From Bugulina stolonifera (lineage: Eukaryota; Bryozoa; Gymnolaemata; Cheilostomatida; Bugulidae): DNA of 64,000 nt. Location of the stretch: NCBI GenBank assembly GCA_935421135.1, contig OW285193.1:14866099-14930098 (forward strand), in the 5' to 3' direction. Shown in pieces: positions 35,201 through 45,800 of the stretch (position 1 is its first letter; the number at the start of each line of letters is the position of its first letter). A program made the position numbers and the translations under genes. The notes beneath the pieces are model-generated. The model was given only the letters and a program-made list of their open reading frames with translations, had not been told where the DNA came from and did not search any database.

Positions 35201-38200
35201 TACTAGCAGCAGCAGCAGCAGTAGCTCTTCTAGCTCATCATCTGGCAGCAGTTCAGATTCTAGTGGCAGCAGCAGTGACTCAGACCGCAGTCCTAGTCCA
35301 GCGAGAGACCCACCACCTCCTCTGCAGGTAAATATACCACTTGTAGTAGGTAAATGTACCATGTGTAGAGAGGCATATGTACAATGTACAATGTATGTGC
35401 AAAAATTGACGTTTAGGAGATAGCCTTTGTTCTTTTGTTTTATTTTAAGCAGGATTTATCTTTACTTTTGATTACCCTCAACCCAATTGACCCAACCATA
35501 AACATGAACCTCAGTTTGGCTCAAAAGTGTTCAGCACTGCACCCAAATGGGCATGTAGCCGGTAAATGTAACCCAATCATGTAGTAGGTGCATATACCAC
35601 ATCTAGTAGATTAGTATATCACGTGTAGCGGGTAATTAAGTATCATTTCTAGAAACTATACTTACATGTAGCTCTGTTTCGTTCATTTCAGCGGAATTAA
35701 AGAATAATTGGAATTGAATATTTGAAATAGAATATTAGATGATGAGACATAGTTTTGTTGTGAGGATGGGCTCGTACACTAGAAATTCTTAGAATGATAA
35801 ATACTTTTCACCTAAATACAGATATGGTTAGCTCACTATAACTTTGTATTTCAGGTTAAGAGCAAAGCTACGGCAAACAAATCAATTAAAGAGGTACCAA
35901 ACTCAAAGCTCCCCACAGCTGAGGTAGGTACTTATGATAATATAGTTCCTGGATTAGCAGTTGCTGACTTAATACTGCTACTATAAGCTACAAAATTAAT
36001 GTGATTACATTAATGATGCATAGTTAATATAGAATTTTATTAACTTTTGTGATATCCTGACAGGCCAAAGGTCAAAATAACTCTCGGAATCGGTCAAGGA
36101 AATCTAAAACTAACACTGACGATGAGGCGCCAAGCAGTGAGATAATAAAAGCCCCAGTGGTTGAGAAAATATCCACAGAAAGAGAGTTGGCTTCCAGTAC
36201 CTGCGATGATGATGACGATGACGAACTACCAGGACTTATTATCGAGGAGGCGACGGAGGTAGATGAGGTGGTGCAGGAGGAGAAGCCGAACATTGAAGAC
36301 TTGCAAGAGAGTAGTACTGCCGTCGCAGCTCTGGTTGATGATGATACCACCTTTGACCATGTATGTCATGTTACTGTAACTGTAGCTAAATATTTTTCAA
36401 ACATTGCATGCAGTTGTGATTGTGATATATTATAACATAAAATATCTGTGATGTTGGGTTATTAGTGTATTACTACTGTTTTTCAGACCCTGAGCGATTG
36501 CATAGAAAAGCCGCATGCTGAGAATGCCCCAGTGGAAAAGAAAATGGAGATGATAAAATCGTCTCCTCAAATGGAGATAATTAAATCAGAACCAAAAATG
36601 GAAATTATCAAGTCTCCACCAATAGCCCAAGAGTTGGAAGAAACTATGGATATTCCTACCACCACCCTAAACTATAAGAAAGTGAATAGCAGTGCAGAAT
36701 CTAAGCCTAAAGGTACTAAATGTATATTTCAAGCAATATAGTATATATTGGTGTTACTAATTAGGCACTCAACTGAACAGGATTGCGTTATGATCAATGT
36801 TGTTTGACTAAATGGTAGTGCACATACTTTCATCAATTCTATTCACTCATTCACTTTAGCAACAGTGTCAAGTTTCTGGAACGTTAGCTGTAACAAATAC
36901 TAAAGTATCTCATTAATAGTGTTTCCCCTCGGGTGTGCTACAGTATCGTAGATGTAGATAGTGTCGTATGCTTTTTTGATTTGCCCCCTCTTGTGTAAGA
37001 TGGAATGTATAGATATTGATTAGATCATTGGTGACACTACTGGGGCACTACTTGTAGTTCATCGGACTATCAGTGCTGCTGTTGCTAGAAACATAGACAT
37101 GGTCATAGAGGCTGTAGTGAGAGGAGAGTTTACAGCTAGAAGTGGGTCACCTTCACCACCAACCTCGCCACCCTTATCTCTGAAGCCTAGAGGTAGGAAA
37201 AGGCAGATGACCTCATCGTCTTCAGATTCAGCAGTTGGGGGTAAGAGATCAGCGCCCCCTACCCCGCAGGATTGTTACGATATGAGGAGCCCACCTTTAC
37301 CAGCTGCAGTAGAGCCTCATGCACCACACCATTATCATCTGTCAACTTCATCAGGTTAGATAATCACTTTAATAAGTCCCTTGCACACCTGACAGGAAAA
37401 GGCACAGGTAGCGGCAAACTTTTCTAAAAATCTACTTCATTATTTTTATATTAAGATGTTCACTTTCCCGGGAAAATAAGATATTACCCTTCTACTAGAA
37501 CAATTGCACAGTGTCCAATTTTTCAAATGAACTTGTGGCATTAGTATTTACATTGTACGTGATTGTACAGTCAATATAATGAAAACTTTCGCATTGGAAA
37601 ACTTTTGAAGTGTTTTTCCTTTTTGGGCAGTTTTTTACCTGTCAGGTGTGCAATGGGCTGCATAGTCCTACAATTTATTCTATTTGCCATAAGTATCCAT
37701 ATTGCAGTAGATACTCTGGAACTTGGTTGTATACTGTTCTTAACAATACTTGTAGCGTATGTACATGTCTATCTGCTTACTATTATACATAACTACATGT
37801 ATGTACTACATATTAACATCGTGTCTGCTATTTGTAGACGTTGCATCAGACACATCAACGCTGTCACCACAGTTACACTCTCCCCCTATGTCCTCATTCA
37901 ACCCCTCTGCCCAGATGAGTATTACCTCTACTACAACCCTAATTGCTGGGGGCAGTCGTCCTCATAGTCCCAACCTGCCCACCACTTTTACTATGTCCTC
38001 TCCTGCGCACGGAGATTCCGCACCTAGCGGTCCCACACCAGGTGAAACTTTCCTTCCATCGTCTGTGACGGATATTAACCAGCAGGAGCTGTATCCTTCT
38101 AAACCGAAAGGTAAAATATGTCAGCTGACTGCACACTTTCATCCTATTACTGGTCTAAATAGAGATGTTTTAACATAGTGTCTTGGCATAATGCAACACA

Positions 38201-41200
38201 TGAAGCAACAGTTTTAATTACTGTGTTTTGGGTTGTATAAGGTTGGAGTTCAAATATCACAGGTATCTAAACTGATCAGTCGCCTGTGTCTGTTATTTAG
38301 CCTACAGGGTATTGTTAGTATAATTCTTGTATATGAACCTGTATAAATTATTGCCTAGAAGTATTGTATATTATATATTGTTATATTATAACCACAAAGT
38401 CATAATGTTTATCTGTTTATTCTAGTTACAGTTGCTCCCAACAATAGTGTACCAGTAATAGTTGACACAGTAACTACTAGCAGTTCTCTCACTCAACAAT
38501 CCAATCACTCGACGGCACTACGTAGTGACATCAAGTCAAGCCATAAACTGCAGCAGAAAAAGAAGTCTTTGAATGCTGGCACAGAACAACACAATTCTTT
38601 ACCCACAATACCCACATCTCTACATTCACAGGTAAATAATGTTATACAATAAATTGATGTTGTATTGCATCTACACATAAGCTATCTGATAGCCACAGTG
38701 ACAAAACCAGCCTCTTGGAATGCTGATTAGCTCATTATCATTATAATTAACTATGGTTATTTATTTGCAAATTGACTACATATATGTGTTGCCATTCTTA
38801 CCTAAACCTGCTATTACAGCCAAACCTATCGGAGTCGGCAAGTACTCTACATAGTCCACCTGGTAAACAAGTAGTTCGACCTCATCCATTCCCAATGCAG
38901 CAACAACAGCCTGGGTCAGGGGCGGGTAGTAATACGAGTCTTCCATCCCCACGTCAGTCCAGCAGTTCAACTTCCAACAATTCTGGGTCTAATGGAGGTA
39001 GTAGTAGCCAATCTAGTAGCAGACCACAGAGTGAGGCTGGAGAGAAGTCATGGGACCAGGCAGTAGATACTCACATTCAGAAGTCCCTAGTCAAGGTATC
39101 AACTTAGTTTATCGTTGCATCATCATGTTTTATTCCACTTAGCTACTACACTATGTATACATGTGTTATGTTATGTTATGTTGTGTTATGTTGCATTATG
39201 TTATGTTGCATTATGTTATGTGTTGTGTTATGTGTTGTGTTATGTTATGTTATGTTATGTTGTGTTGTGTTGTGTTGTGTTATGTTATGTAGTTGTATAG
39301 ACTGCAGTGGAGTAATGTAATGTTTTGATGTACTTTGTAGAAGGATTTTGTTAGCACTCACCCAGAGATGATAGTGATGCCTCCACATGGTACGTTATGA
39401 AACTATATGTTCGTACCGACTATTACATTTCCATGTAGTACAGAATAATAATGCTACAGGTTTAGCATGTTATCAATGTGAACATACAGTCAGTGTTATG
39501 TGACATTAATTGGGCTATACTTACCTGCATGTACACGTACTTACAGGTATTAGAATGGCTCCGCCGAGTAGCCGGCAGCAACGTAGTCCAGGTGCAGTTA
39601 GTCGATCCCTGCAGCAGAGTATGGTATGTATTGTGACATTTATTTATGACAGCATATAATGATATATGGATAGAAGGTGTCTCCCCATATATAACAGGAA
39701 ATTGTTTCCACTCCTGTTTAATGTGTTGCTCTATGGTTATTGTAGCACTCACCAGGGGGCATGATATCCACCACTTCAGGCCACCTTCCCATGGCTCACC
39801 CAATGGCCGCTACGGATATGATGTTCCCCGCATTCCACCACGCTGGGGGTGATCACATGCCGAGAGCTCCATCTGCCCACTACCCTGGCTATGTGCCTCC
39901 TCATTGGCCTCCTGCAGTGGGACAGGCGCACCATGGCGATGTGAGCAGATTTATGGCGCACCAACATCAGCAGCAGTTCATGCAGTACCAGATGCACATG
40001 GCACATCAGCAGGCCGTGGCAGCGGCAGCAGCTCAGCAGGTAAGAATACTACCTCCTAGTGATATTTACCATGTACTCCTTGAGTATAAAGTTTTTTTAT
40101 GAATATAATATCTCCTAGACTGTTACTTGCTTATGTTTACTCTCACTGTTGGATGTTGCAGAGCCCACTCAACAGTCCTCTGCCGCCACACGCTATACCT
40201 ATGATGCAACCACACATGCAGCCTCGTCCCCACCAAGCAGAGGAAAGGAAGGCGGGCCTCCCGCAGAACACCTTACCGGCTGTACAATCACAATCGGATA
40301 TCTCGGCTACTTATACTTCACCTGAAGACCAACTTCGCAGTACTATGGCTGATTGCGATGTTGTATGGCAAGGTAAGACAATTGACACCCAGCCCATGAT
40401 TTTAACAAACTACCGGATGCCCAAAAGTCGAATCATACACTGTAATTAGGTTGTAAAATTTCAAGTTTCTAGTCATTAATTATTTTTCATCACTTGTTTG
40501 TTCCAGGTACATTGGCCCTAAAGACTGACACGGCAGGTGTAGAGATGTTCTTCTTGTGTGGTAACCAATCACTGCCTGACCTGGCATTGCCTGCAGAAGA
40601 GGGCGGACTCTGTTTGCTTAGGATATCTCAGAGAATGAAGCTCGAGAAGATGCAGTTAGATGGAGTTGATGGGAAGATGAAGGTACAGTACTGTCGTTAG
40701 TTGTACATGTACATGTAGTACTCCATATTACTATGATACAGTAACACTGTCTCACTGCATTGCTGCAGATTACATATTACTTGATGAGTTGCTATATTCC
40801 ACTACTGTTTTGCTATATAACCAGTTAGGTAGACTGCACTTGACACTGTATGCAGTTAAACACCTACTCTAAGATTTTCCTGCTCTCTCTACAGATGAGT
40901 GAGGATTTCTGTTTGCTGTTAGCCTTGCCATCTGCTGACAGTAAGCTGATGGACAACCACCAGACAAGGAATCTACAGACTGGGTTCATAGATTACTTGA
41001 GAGAGAAAGGGGCGGCTGGTATTATCAACGTACCCAAACCAGGAGCTCATGAGGTAATCACCTTTTTTAGCTTATCAGTTTGGCTTACTCGTTGCATGAC
41101 TGACTGAATTTAGTTGTTGAAAATACATACAATGTATCTATTACTATTATTCTCCATGAATCTTTGCACCAAGTAATGTAGTTATTCTATACTTACTTTT

Positions 41201-41342
41201 TACTTATTTCCAGCCGGCCTACGTTGTACATGTCTTCCATCCCTGTGAGTTCTCAATGAACAAGTTGGATGTACTGAGACCAGATATGGCTAGAATTGTT
41301 CGGAATATGGCTCACCTTGTTGTTATTATAGCCACGGTTTGA
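17383..41342 (+). CDS. SPEN: SPEN / split ends / SHARP (MINT) transcriptional corepressor, 41 exons, 2954 aa
   Basis: SPEN is a nuclear RNA-binding scaffold that recruits NCoR/SMRT-HDAC corepressors through its C-terminal SPOC domain and acts in Notch, Wnt and X-silencing contexts in other animals. The joined exons give an N-terminus MVRESRYIKVGQIP that closely matches the SPEN start, an RS-rich linker, three further RRMs in series, a very long disordered region with Lys/Glu-rich and poly-Ser parts, and a SPOC domain running to the last codon. The coding exons sum to 8865 nt, exactly 2955 codons with the TGA at 41340-41342. Vertebrate SPEN is longer (about 3660 aa) and has the long middle mostly in one giant exon; here it is cut into about 30. 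No RBPJ-binding segment is recognisable by eye. The family call is very secure; single splice sites in the disordered middle are less so. Confidence 0.93.
18528..18554. repeat. Perfect 12-bp inverted repeat with 3-nt loop
   Basis: ATTGATTCAACT, loop AGT, then AGTTGAATCAAT, in SPEN intron 1. Confidence 0.85.
20107..20220 (+). repeat. TAC/ACT trinucleotide microsatellite with TATAACAGTAC interruptions
   Basis: Runs of ACT/TAC interrupted by a recurring CTATAACAGTACTAC unit, inside SPEN intron 2. Non-coding. Confidence 0.8.
20381..20888 (+). other. Cluster of eleven GGATTA motifs in SPEN intron 2
   Basis: GGATTA starts at 20381, 20406, 20425, 20449, 20465, 20522, 20545, 20790, 20814, 20847 and 20883, with another at 19920. 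All are in the same orientation and many are 16-25 bp apart. The reverse complement TAATCC is the core site of K50 homeodomain proteins (Otx, Gsc, Pitx, Bicoid). This could be a homotypic enhancer or a very diverged tandem repeat; sequence alone does not decide. Confidence 0.5.
22593..22646 (+). repeat. Three 18-bp tandem repeats
   Basis: GTACACTGCTCTCTGATG twice exactly and once with one substitution, in SPEN intron 2. Confidence 0.85.
23580..23648 (+). repeat. GTCA tetranucleotide microsatellite
   Basis: About 17 units of GTCA with three imperfect ones, in SPEN intron 4. Confidence 0.9.
26736..31373 (+). CDS. SPEN: SPEN exons 10-21: RS/Pro-rich and conserved central segments
   Basis: Exons: 26736-26938, 27145-27283, 27398-27558, 27649-27854, 28138-28308, 28584-28837, 29268-29356, 29475-29669, 29931-30108, 30399-30522, 30703-30867, 31026-31373. 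Exons 10-13 are rich in Arg, Ser, Gly and Pro with SRSP motifs, as in SPEN proteins after RRM4. Exon 13 ends in a helical LQRKRSELLSQLK segment. Exons 16-17 carry a Cys/His-containing stretch (DVLRHRSCMSITRPCDLP) of unknown role. Exons 19-20 are Ser/Thr/Ala-rich and include WTRTSIFDQDCERL, which resembles the conserved FD..R patches of vertebrate SPEN. All phases join. Confidence is lower here because composition, not homology, supports several exons. Confidence 0.8.
29136..29172. repeat. Perfect 17-bp inverted repeat with 3-nt loop
   Basis: Left arm 29136-29152 (TATAACTTTGTGAAATA), loop ATG, right arm 29156-29172, perfectly complementary. Lies in SPEN intron 15; would form a strong hairpin in DNA or pre-mRNA. 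Confidence 0.9.
30535..30675 (+). repeat. Degenerate tandem repeat (about 35 bp) around CTTACACTTTGTTA
   Basis: Four or five diverged copies of a TTACACTTTGT(T)ATGTTACTTAC-like unit fill SPEN intron 19 up to near the exon 20 acceptor. Confidence 0.6.
31518..36712 (+). CDS. SPEN: SPEN exons 22-30: Lys/Glu-rich coiled-coil and low-complexity region
   Basis: Exons: 31518-32550, 32767-33097, 33595-33871, 34195-34407, 34583-34795, 34992-35327, 35855-35923, 36064-36360, 36487-36712. Exon 22 (1033 nt) is the largest: Ser/Lys-rich, then a long charged Glu/Lys/Arg/Gln helix that should form a coiled coil or single alpha helix, then a KKKGSK-type basic tail. Exon 23 includes a possible helical NWMAEYAPFMESMYDKVKRK segment. 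Exon 27 encodes a poly-Ser run (about aa 1991-2020) followed by SDSDRSPSP. Exon 29 is acidic. Exon 30 has three copies of a ME(M/I)IKSxP repeat. Several consensus SUMO sites lie here and in exon 21. Confidence 0.85.
37058..41342 (+). CDS. SPEN: SPEN exons 31-41: Pro/Ser/His/Gln-rich region and SPOC domain
   Basis: Exons: 37058-37354, 37838-38110, 38426-38631, 38820-39095, 39341-39389, 39547-39623, 39746-40039, 40162-40372, 40507-40682, 40895-41053, 41214-41342. Exon 31 starts at 37058 because only that acceptor preserves frame through VARNIDMVIEAVVRGEF. Exons 32-38 are low complexity, with a His/Met/Gln-rich patch in exon 37. The SPOC domain (about aa 2795-2954) starts at VVWQGTLALK and contains LRISQRMKLE (the basic patch that binds phosphorylated corepressor tails in the family), FCLLLALP, AGIINVPKPG and PAYVVHVFHPCEF, ending HLVVIIATV-stop as in vertebrate SPEN. 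Confidence 0.93.
39162..39290 (+). repeat. TGTTA/TGTTG pentanucleotide microsatellite
   Basis: Long run of TGTTA with TGTTG and TGCAT variants in SPEN intron 34. It is open in one frame only because the unit happens to contain no stop. Confidence 0.9.
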
Positions 41343-42821
41343 GTTGGGTGTTAGAGGTCAGAAATCGATGCTCTCTAGATGTCTTGATATAGCTATATTC
41401 CTAATATTTATGGTTAACCCTTTTTCCCGGTTTATATTTACTCTTTTGGAAATGTGACTATTTGCAAATCTCATTTCTGAGCCATTTTGTATACTATTAT
41501 CTTGTTAGTGATCTAGGAGTGGCTGCAACACTTGCCCTATATTTAACTGACCTAGATTTATGCTCTTGAAATTTATTAACTTACTAACAATCTAAATGAT
41601 GCTTTAAACATGTGTATTCTAGTAATAATTAGTAGTAATCAGAGAATCCTTTGCTGTGCCAATGTTTGCATTGTACATTTCTAAGGTGGTACTGAGGTGT
41701 AGGGATTGATTAGACATGGACAGTCCAATCATTTCTCTCCAAATAGTTGTGCCAAATTAGGTAGGGATTAGGGTTAGACTAGTGTATTGGTTGTTTAACT
41801 CAGGAAAAATGTTACCTTGCTGATCTCAATGTATTACCCAGTTAGTAAAGTATAGCATAGCCGAGAGCATATAGATTTTGCCTTTCTTGAATATTAGCAT
41901 ATTTAACATAAAAGCATTAGATCTCAAGTCATTAGCCCAATGATCCTTATTCTGTAGCCACACTACTTAATTCAAGGTGCCTCTGGCACACCTAAATGTA
42001 TTTATCAACCATTTTTCAATGCTCAATAAGATGTTATTTTTCTACTCTTTTCAGTTTGTAGTTCATTTATCCACTTGTTACACTTGTTATATTCCAGCTT
42101 GCATTGATTGCCTGACAAGTTTTTGATTTCTCTGATGTACATACAAATTTATAATTATAAGTACTTTATGCCTGAAAGATAATGTGTTAATTAATCTTTT
42201 TTTACTGGTACTATTATGTTAGTTACATTTTCGTTGTAAAGGAGATAAATCTGTACAAATTGTAAGTATTGTAGTTAGTGTGGTTACTATTATTATAATA
42301 TCACTATTTGCAGCATCATTTCATTGACCTACTGACCTTGACTGTGTCCTAAACTCTAACTATATACATAGTGTAAATTTCCCCCTAATAAAACTAAAAA
42401 AACTATTGAAAATCTGTCTCTTCTCTGGCTTTGAGGCCCAACAAACAAGTACACGATACAATATTATCATTGATATACTATAATAGTATGGAGTTGCCCT
42501 TTCTTTATTATAATAAAAATGTAGAAGATAACTTGAATATTATAAAAGATAGAAATGTGAATAAAAAATTTAAAAATATCACAATCTTTTGGTGGTGAAT
42601 GCAATGAGTGTAGCATGGTAACACAATCTGGTTGCAAACCCAAATGAAATAATGTGATATCTACATTTGAGCTATCACTACACCATAGTTAGCACACGCA
42701 AGGCACCAATGGTTAGACTGGACTGGATCTGCATGTCATTGAGAAGGTAGCTCTATAGTGTATGTATATATATAATAATATATCCTTGGAGTATGCATCA
42801 TGTATAATACAACTTGTACAT
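41343..42821. other. Convergent 3' ends of SPEN and GSS
   Basis: Tail-to-tail spacer of 1.48 kb without coding potential. A + strand AATAAA at 42387-42392 could polyadenylate SPEN; a - strand AATAAA (TTTATT at 42504-42509) could serve GSS. If both are used, the two 3' UTRs nearly abut without overlapping. Confidence 0.55.
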
Positions 42822-45800
42822 CTAAATGAGCCATGGGCTATCTAGAGAAGAGGTACCTCTACCCAAGTCTCCTTCATTCTTGTAACTTTGTTTAGATCTG
42901 AGAAGGAAACCTGCCCCTTCATTCATTACAATCTCTCCATCACACCTGAAAGGTTATATGCAATAACATTATTATATAATATGATTTGCCCCTAGACAGT
43001 TGTCTACACACATATTTACAAGTAATATTTCTCTGTAGCGAAGACTTTATTCTACAGAATCCTGCTGTCAGCACTTTAAAGTATTAAGAGTTAAAGGTTT
43101 GCAGAGAGGTCTAACGTAAGGCTCCATATCTCTGAACATGACCGCGGTTGATTACTTATTAATCAATAGATATCAGTATTCCAAGCTAACTTACGCAACG
43201 AGACCACCGAATACGCTCATTTCACTAATAATCTCACTCTTCTCGGGAATTCCTCCACCGCTAACGATATAATTCTCGTTTTGTGGAGGTAAAATCTTTT
43301 CCATCAGGTTGTATACAGACAACTCGTCCACAGTTAATGTATCTAACTTGGCTATTATGTCCTCACCAAAAGTGTTGTTACCTGGCAACAGCATATCATT
43401 CATAACCCACAGAGCACAACATAACAGATTTATAAAAGTAACTTTGCAATTGCTGCTACAGAATGTATTAAACCAATAACAAGAAACTGGATGTATCAGC
43501 TTGATGCAAAAATGAAAAGTGACTATTTGGTCAAAACCATATTGCTTGAATCAACAATACAATAAGTCTAAATTCAATGTCACACTTTTACTGAGTAAAT
43601 GTAAACCAAGTAACAACTAAGTGTGCTTTAATCGAACCTTACCTCCACCTTCTCTTTGCGGTTTCATCACAAAGTTCTGGGGATTCTGCCTCGCTAAAGC
43701 CACAGTCTCTTCTCCACCCTCATCCTGAGAGACATAAAAAATGTATTACGTTTAGAAGTGCTTCTGTAACTGTCAATCCCACATTTTTATTGAAAATGAG
43801 AATTATCATATGTTGCCACTATGCTATAGTTAACAAACATAATTCAAGAGTACAAAATACCCTCTTGTTTGCTACTTTAGCATCTGTATGCCATATAGCA
43901 AGTACAAAGTTTAATGCATAGGCAGCCATAAGAGACGAACCTTTCTGAAAGAATATTGACCCATAAATGTCTCCCGCAGTAAGGCACACGACTCTTCATC
44001 CAGGTATTTCTCCAGCACTCCTGGCACACACAAGGTCTGCTGAATCTTCTTTGTTCCAGCTAGAATGTAGCCAATGGTGGGGCACTTCACAGCAACTGAC
44101 CTTTCAATGTCGTATCTTACTTTCCATAGCTTTAGGAAACGATAGGTGTCAGAGTGCAGGGTTGGGTGTATTTGACAATCATAAATGTGTTTTCAGTAAA
44201 CCTATTATTTTGGTTGAAGTCAATGATTTCAAAGTTTTGTTCAGATGCTGATTGCTATTACACTTTCGTATTTAAGTTAATTTACAGAGATATGGCTATG
44301 AAGATATTCCACTGATGCATTATGATCAATGAGTTAAATCACCATGGCTTCCATAGTTGAGAACCATAACCCCTTTGGCAGACCATGGGTCACATCTCTC
44401 AATGGATATTACCTGACACTCTTACTCAGTGTTATTGGTAACATATCACACTTTTAAATACATTGTAGTAGCAAAAATGTTGTTGATATAAAAAGAAAAC
44501 AACCATTTCAACCAAATACTAATCAACTGTAAGCAACTCACATTTTCAAGGTCGCCGACATAGTGTTTAGGCGCATAGCCATATCTGTAATATGCTACAG
44601 CTATTTCCTTCCCATCTCTAAAACAATATCACCATCTAGTATGACTGTGATTCAATCAAAGTTGTCAGTTCCCATTTGATGGAGATTTCCTGATTTATAG
44701 GTTGAAGTTGAGTGTAACAATCCACAGAACAAGGAACAGGAAGTACATAAAATTTTGTTCCTATCAGCAACAAACAGGCTCCACAAAGGGAAGACAACTC
44801 TCTACTGGGATAAAACTGAGAGTAGATCTTCCTATGTGAATATACCACTCACATGAATAGCTTTCGATCCTTATCCACAATCATGCTAGTAGGGAGGGTG
44901 TTGAATACCACCCGAACATAGGGTACTCGTGGGTTAATTCTATGTATCTCATATTGTACAGCCCTTTGGTCAGCCAAGTTGAACTCATCGACACTGTGTA
45001 TGAGTGCTATAGCTGCTCTGGAATATTGAAAGGAATAAAAGCATAGCAAAGACGATCAACTTGCTACAATTTCAATAACATTGAAGGAAAGCATATGCAT
45101 ATATACATAATTGGAGAAAATTCAGTTATAAAGAGTATACTAGATAACTGACATGTGTATGGAGTACTAACTTCTCATTAGAGTAGATTTCCCATGCCTT
45201 TATCAGAGACCTGGCTAACAGAGATGTAGCTGTGTGGTCTGGTATACGTGAGTTGTCCAGTGCTAGCAAGGTGCCTGTCAGGTACCTGTCAAGTATTCCA
45301 TACATACTGATATGTAGTGTTATCAAATACAATGTATGGCATAATGCAATACAGTATTTTACAACATGGTATTTTACAAAGTGAAACCAAACATAGCAAC
45401 TTTGAAAGGAATGGCACTAATAACTTAAAACATATCCTATAACTTGGAAGCAGAACATATCCTATAACTTGGAAGCAGAACATATCCTATAACTTGGAAG
45501 CAAAACATATCCTATAACTTGGAAGCAGAACATATCCTATAACTTGGAAGCAGAACATACCCTATAACTTGGAAGCAGAACATATCCTATAACTTGAAAG
45601 CGCAGACAAAAAAGATAAAATGTGAACCGGATTAGCAATACCAATGTAATTATGCAAATGGTGACGAAACATACCGCAAGGGGAGAAAATACGATGACAC
45701 ATATTCTCATGGGACTACATCTGTTTCCCATGGGGACGATCTCTATCCCCATGGGGCTATGTTAGTTGTCTAAAAGCATTACACAATACTGTAGTTACAA

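Noticed and set aside
37089..37097. Acceptors inside 37089-37097 as the start of SPEN exon 31
   Set aside because: The one at 37089 gives an immediate stop in the required phase, and the one at 37097 discards a good upstream coding stretch; 37058 keeps the frame and the longer segment.
37563..37967. 134-codon frame in SPEN intron 31
   Set aside because: Hydrophobic, low-information translation of intronic DNA; it overlaps exon 32 in a different frame.
45428..45600. Second CRISPR-like array
   Set aside because: Contiguous 25-bp units without spacers inside a GSS intron.
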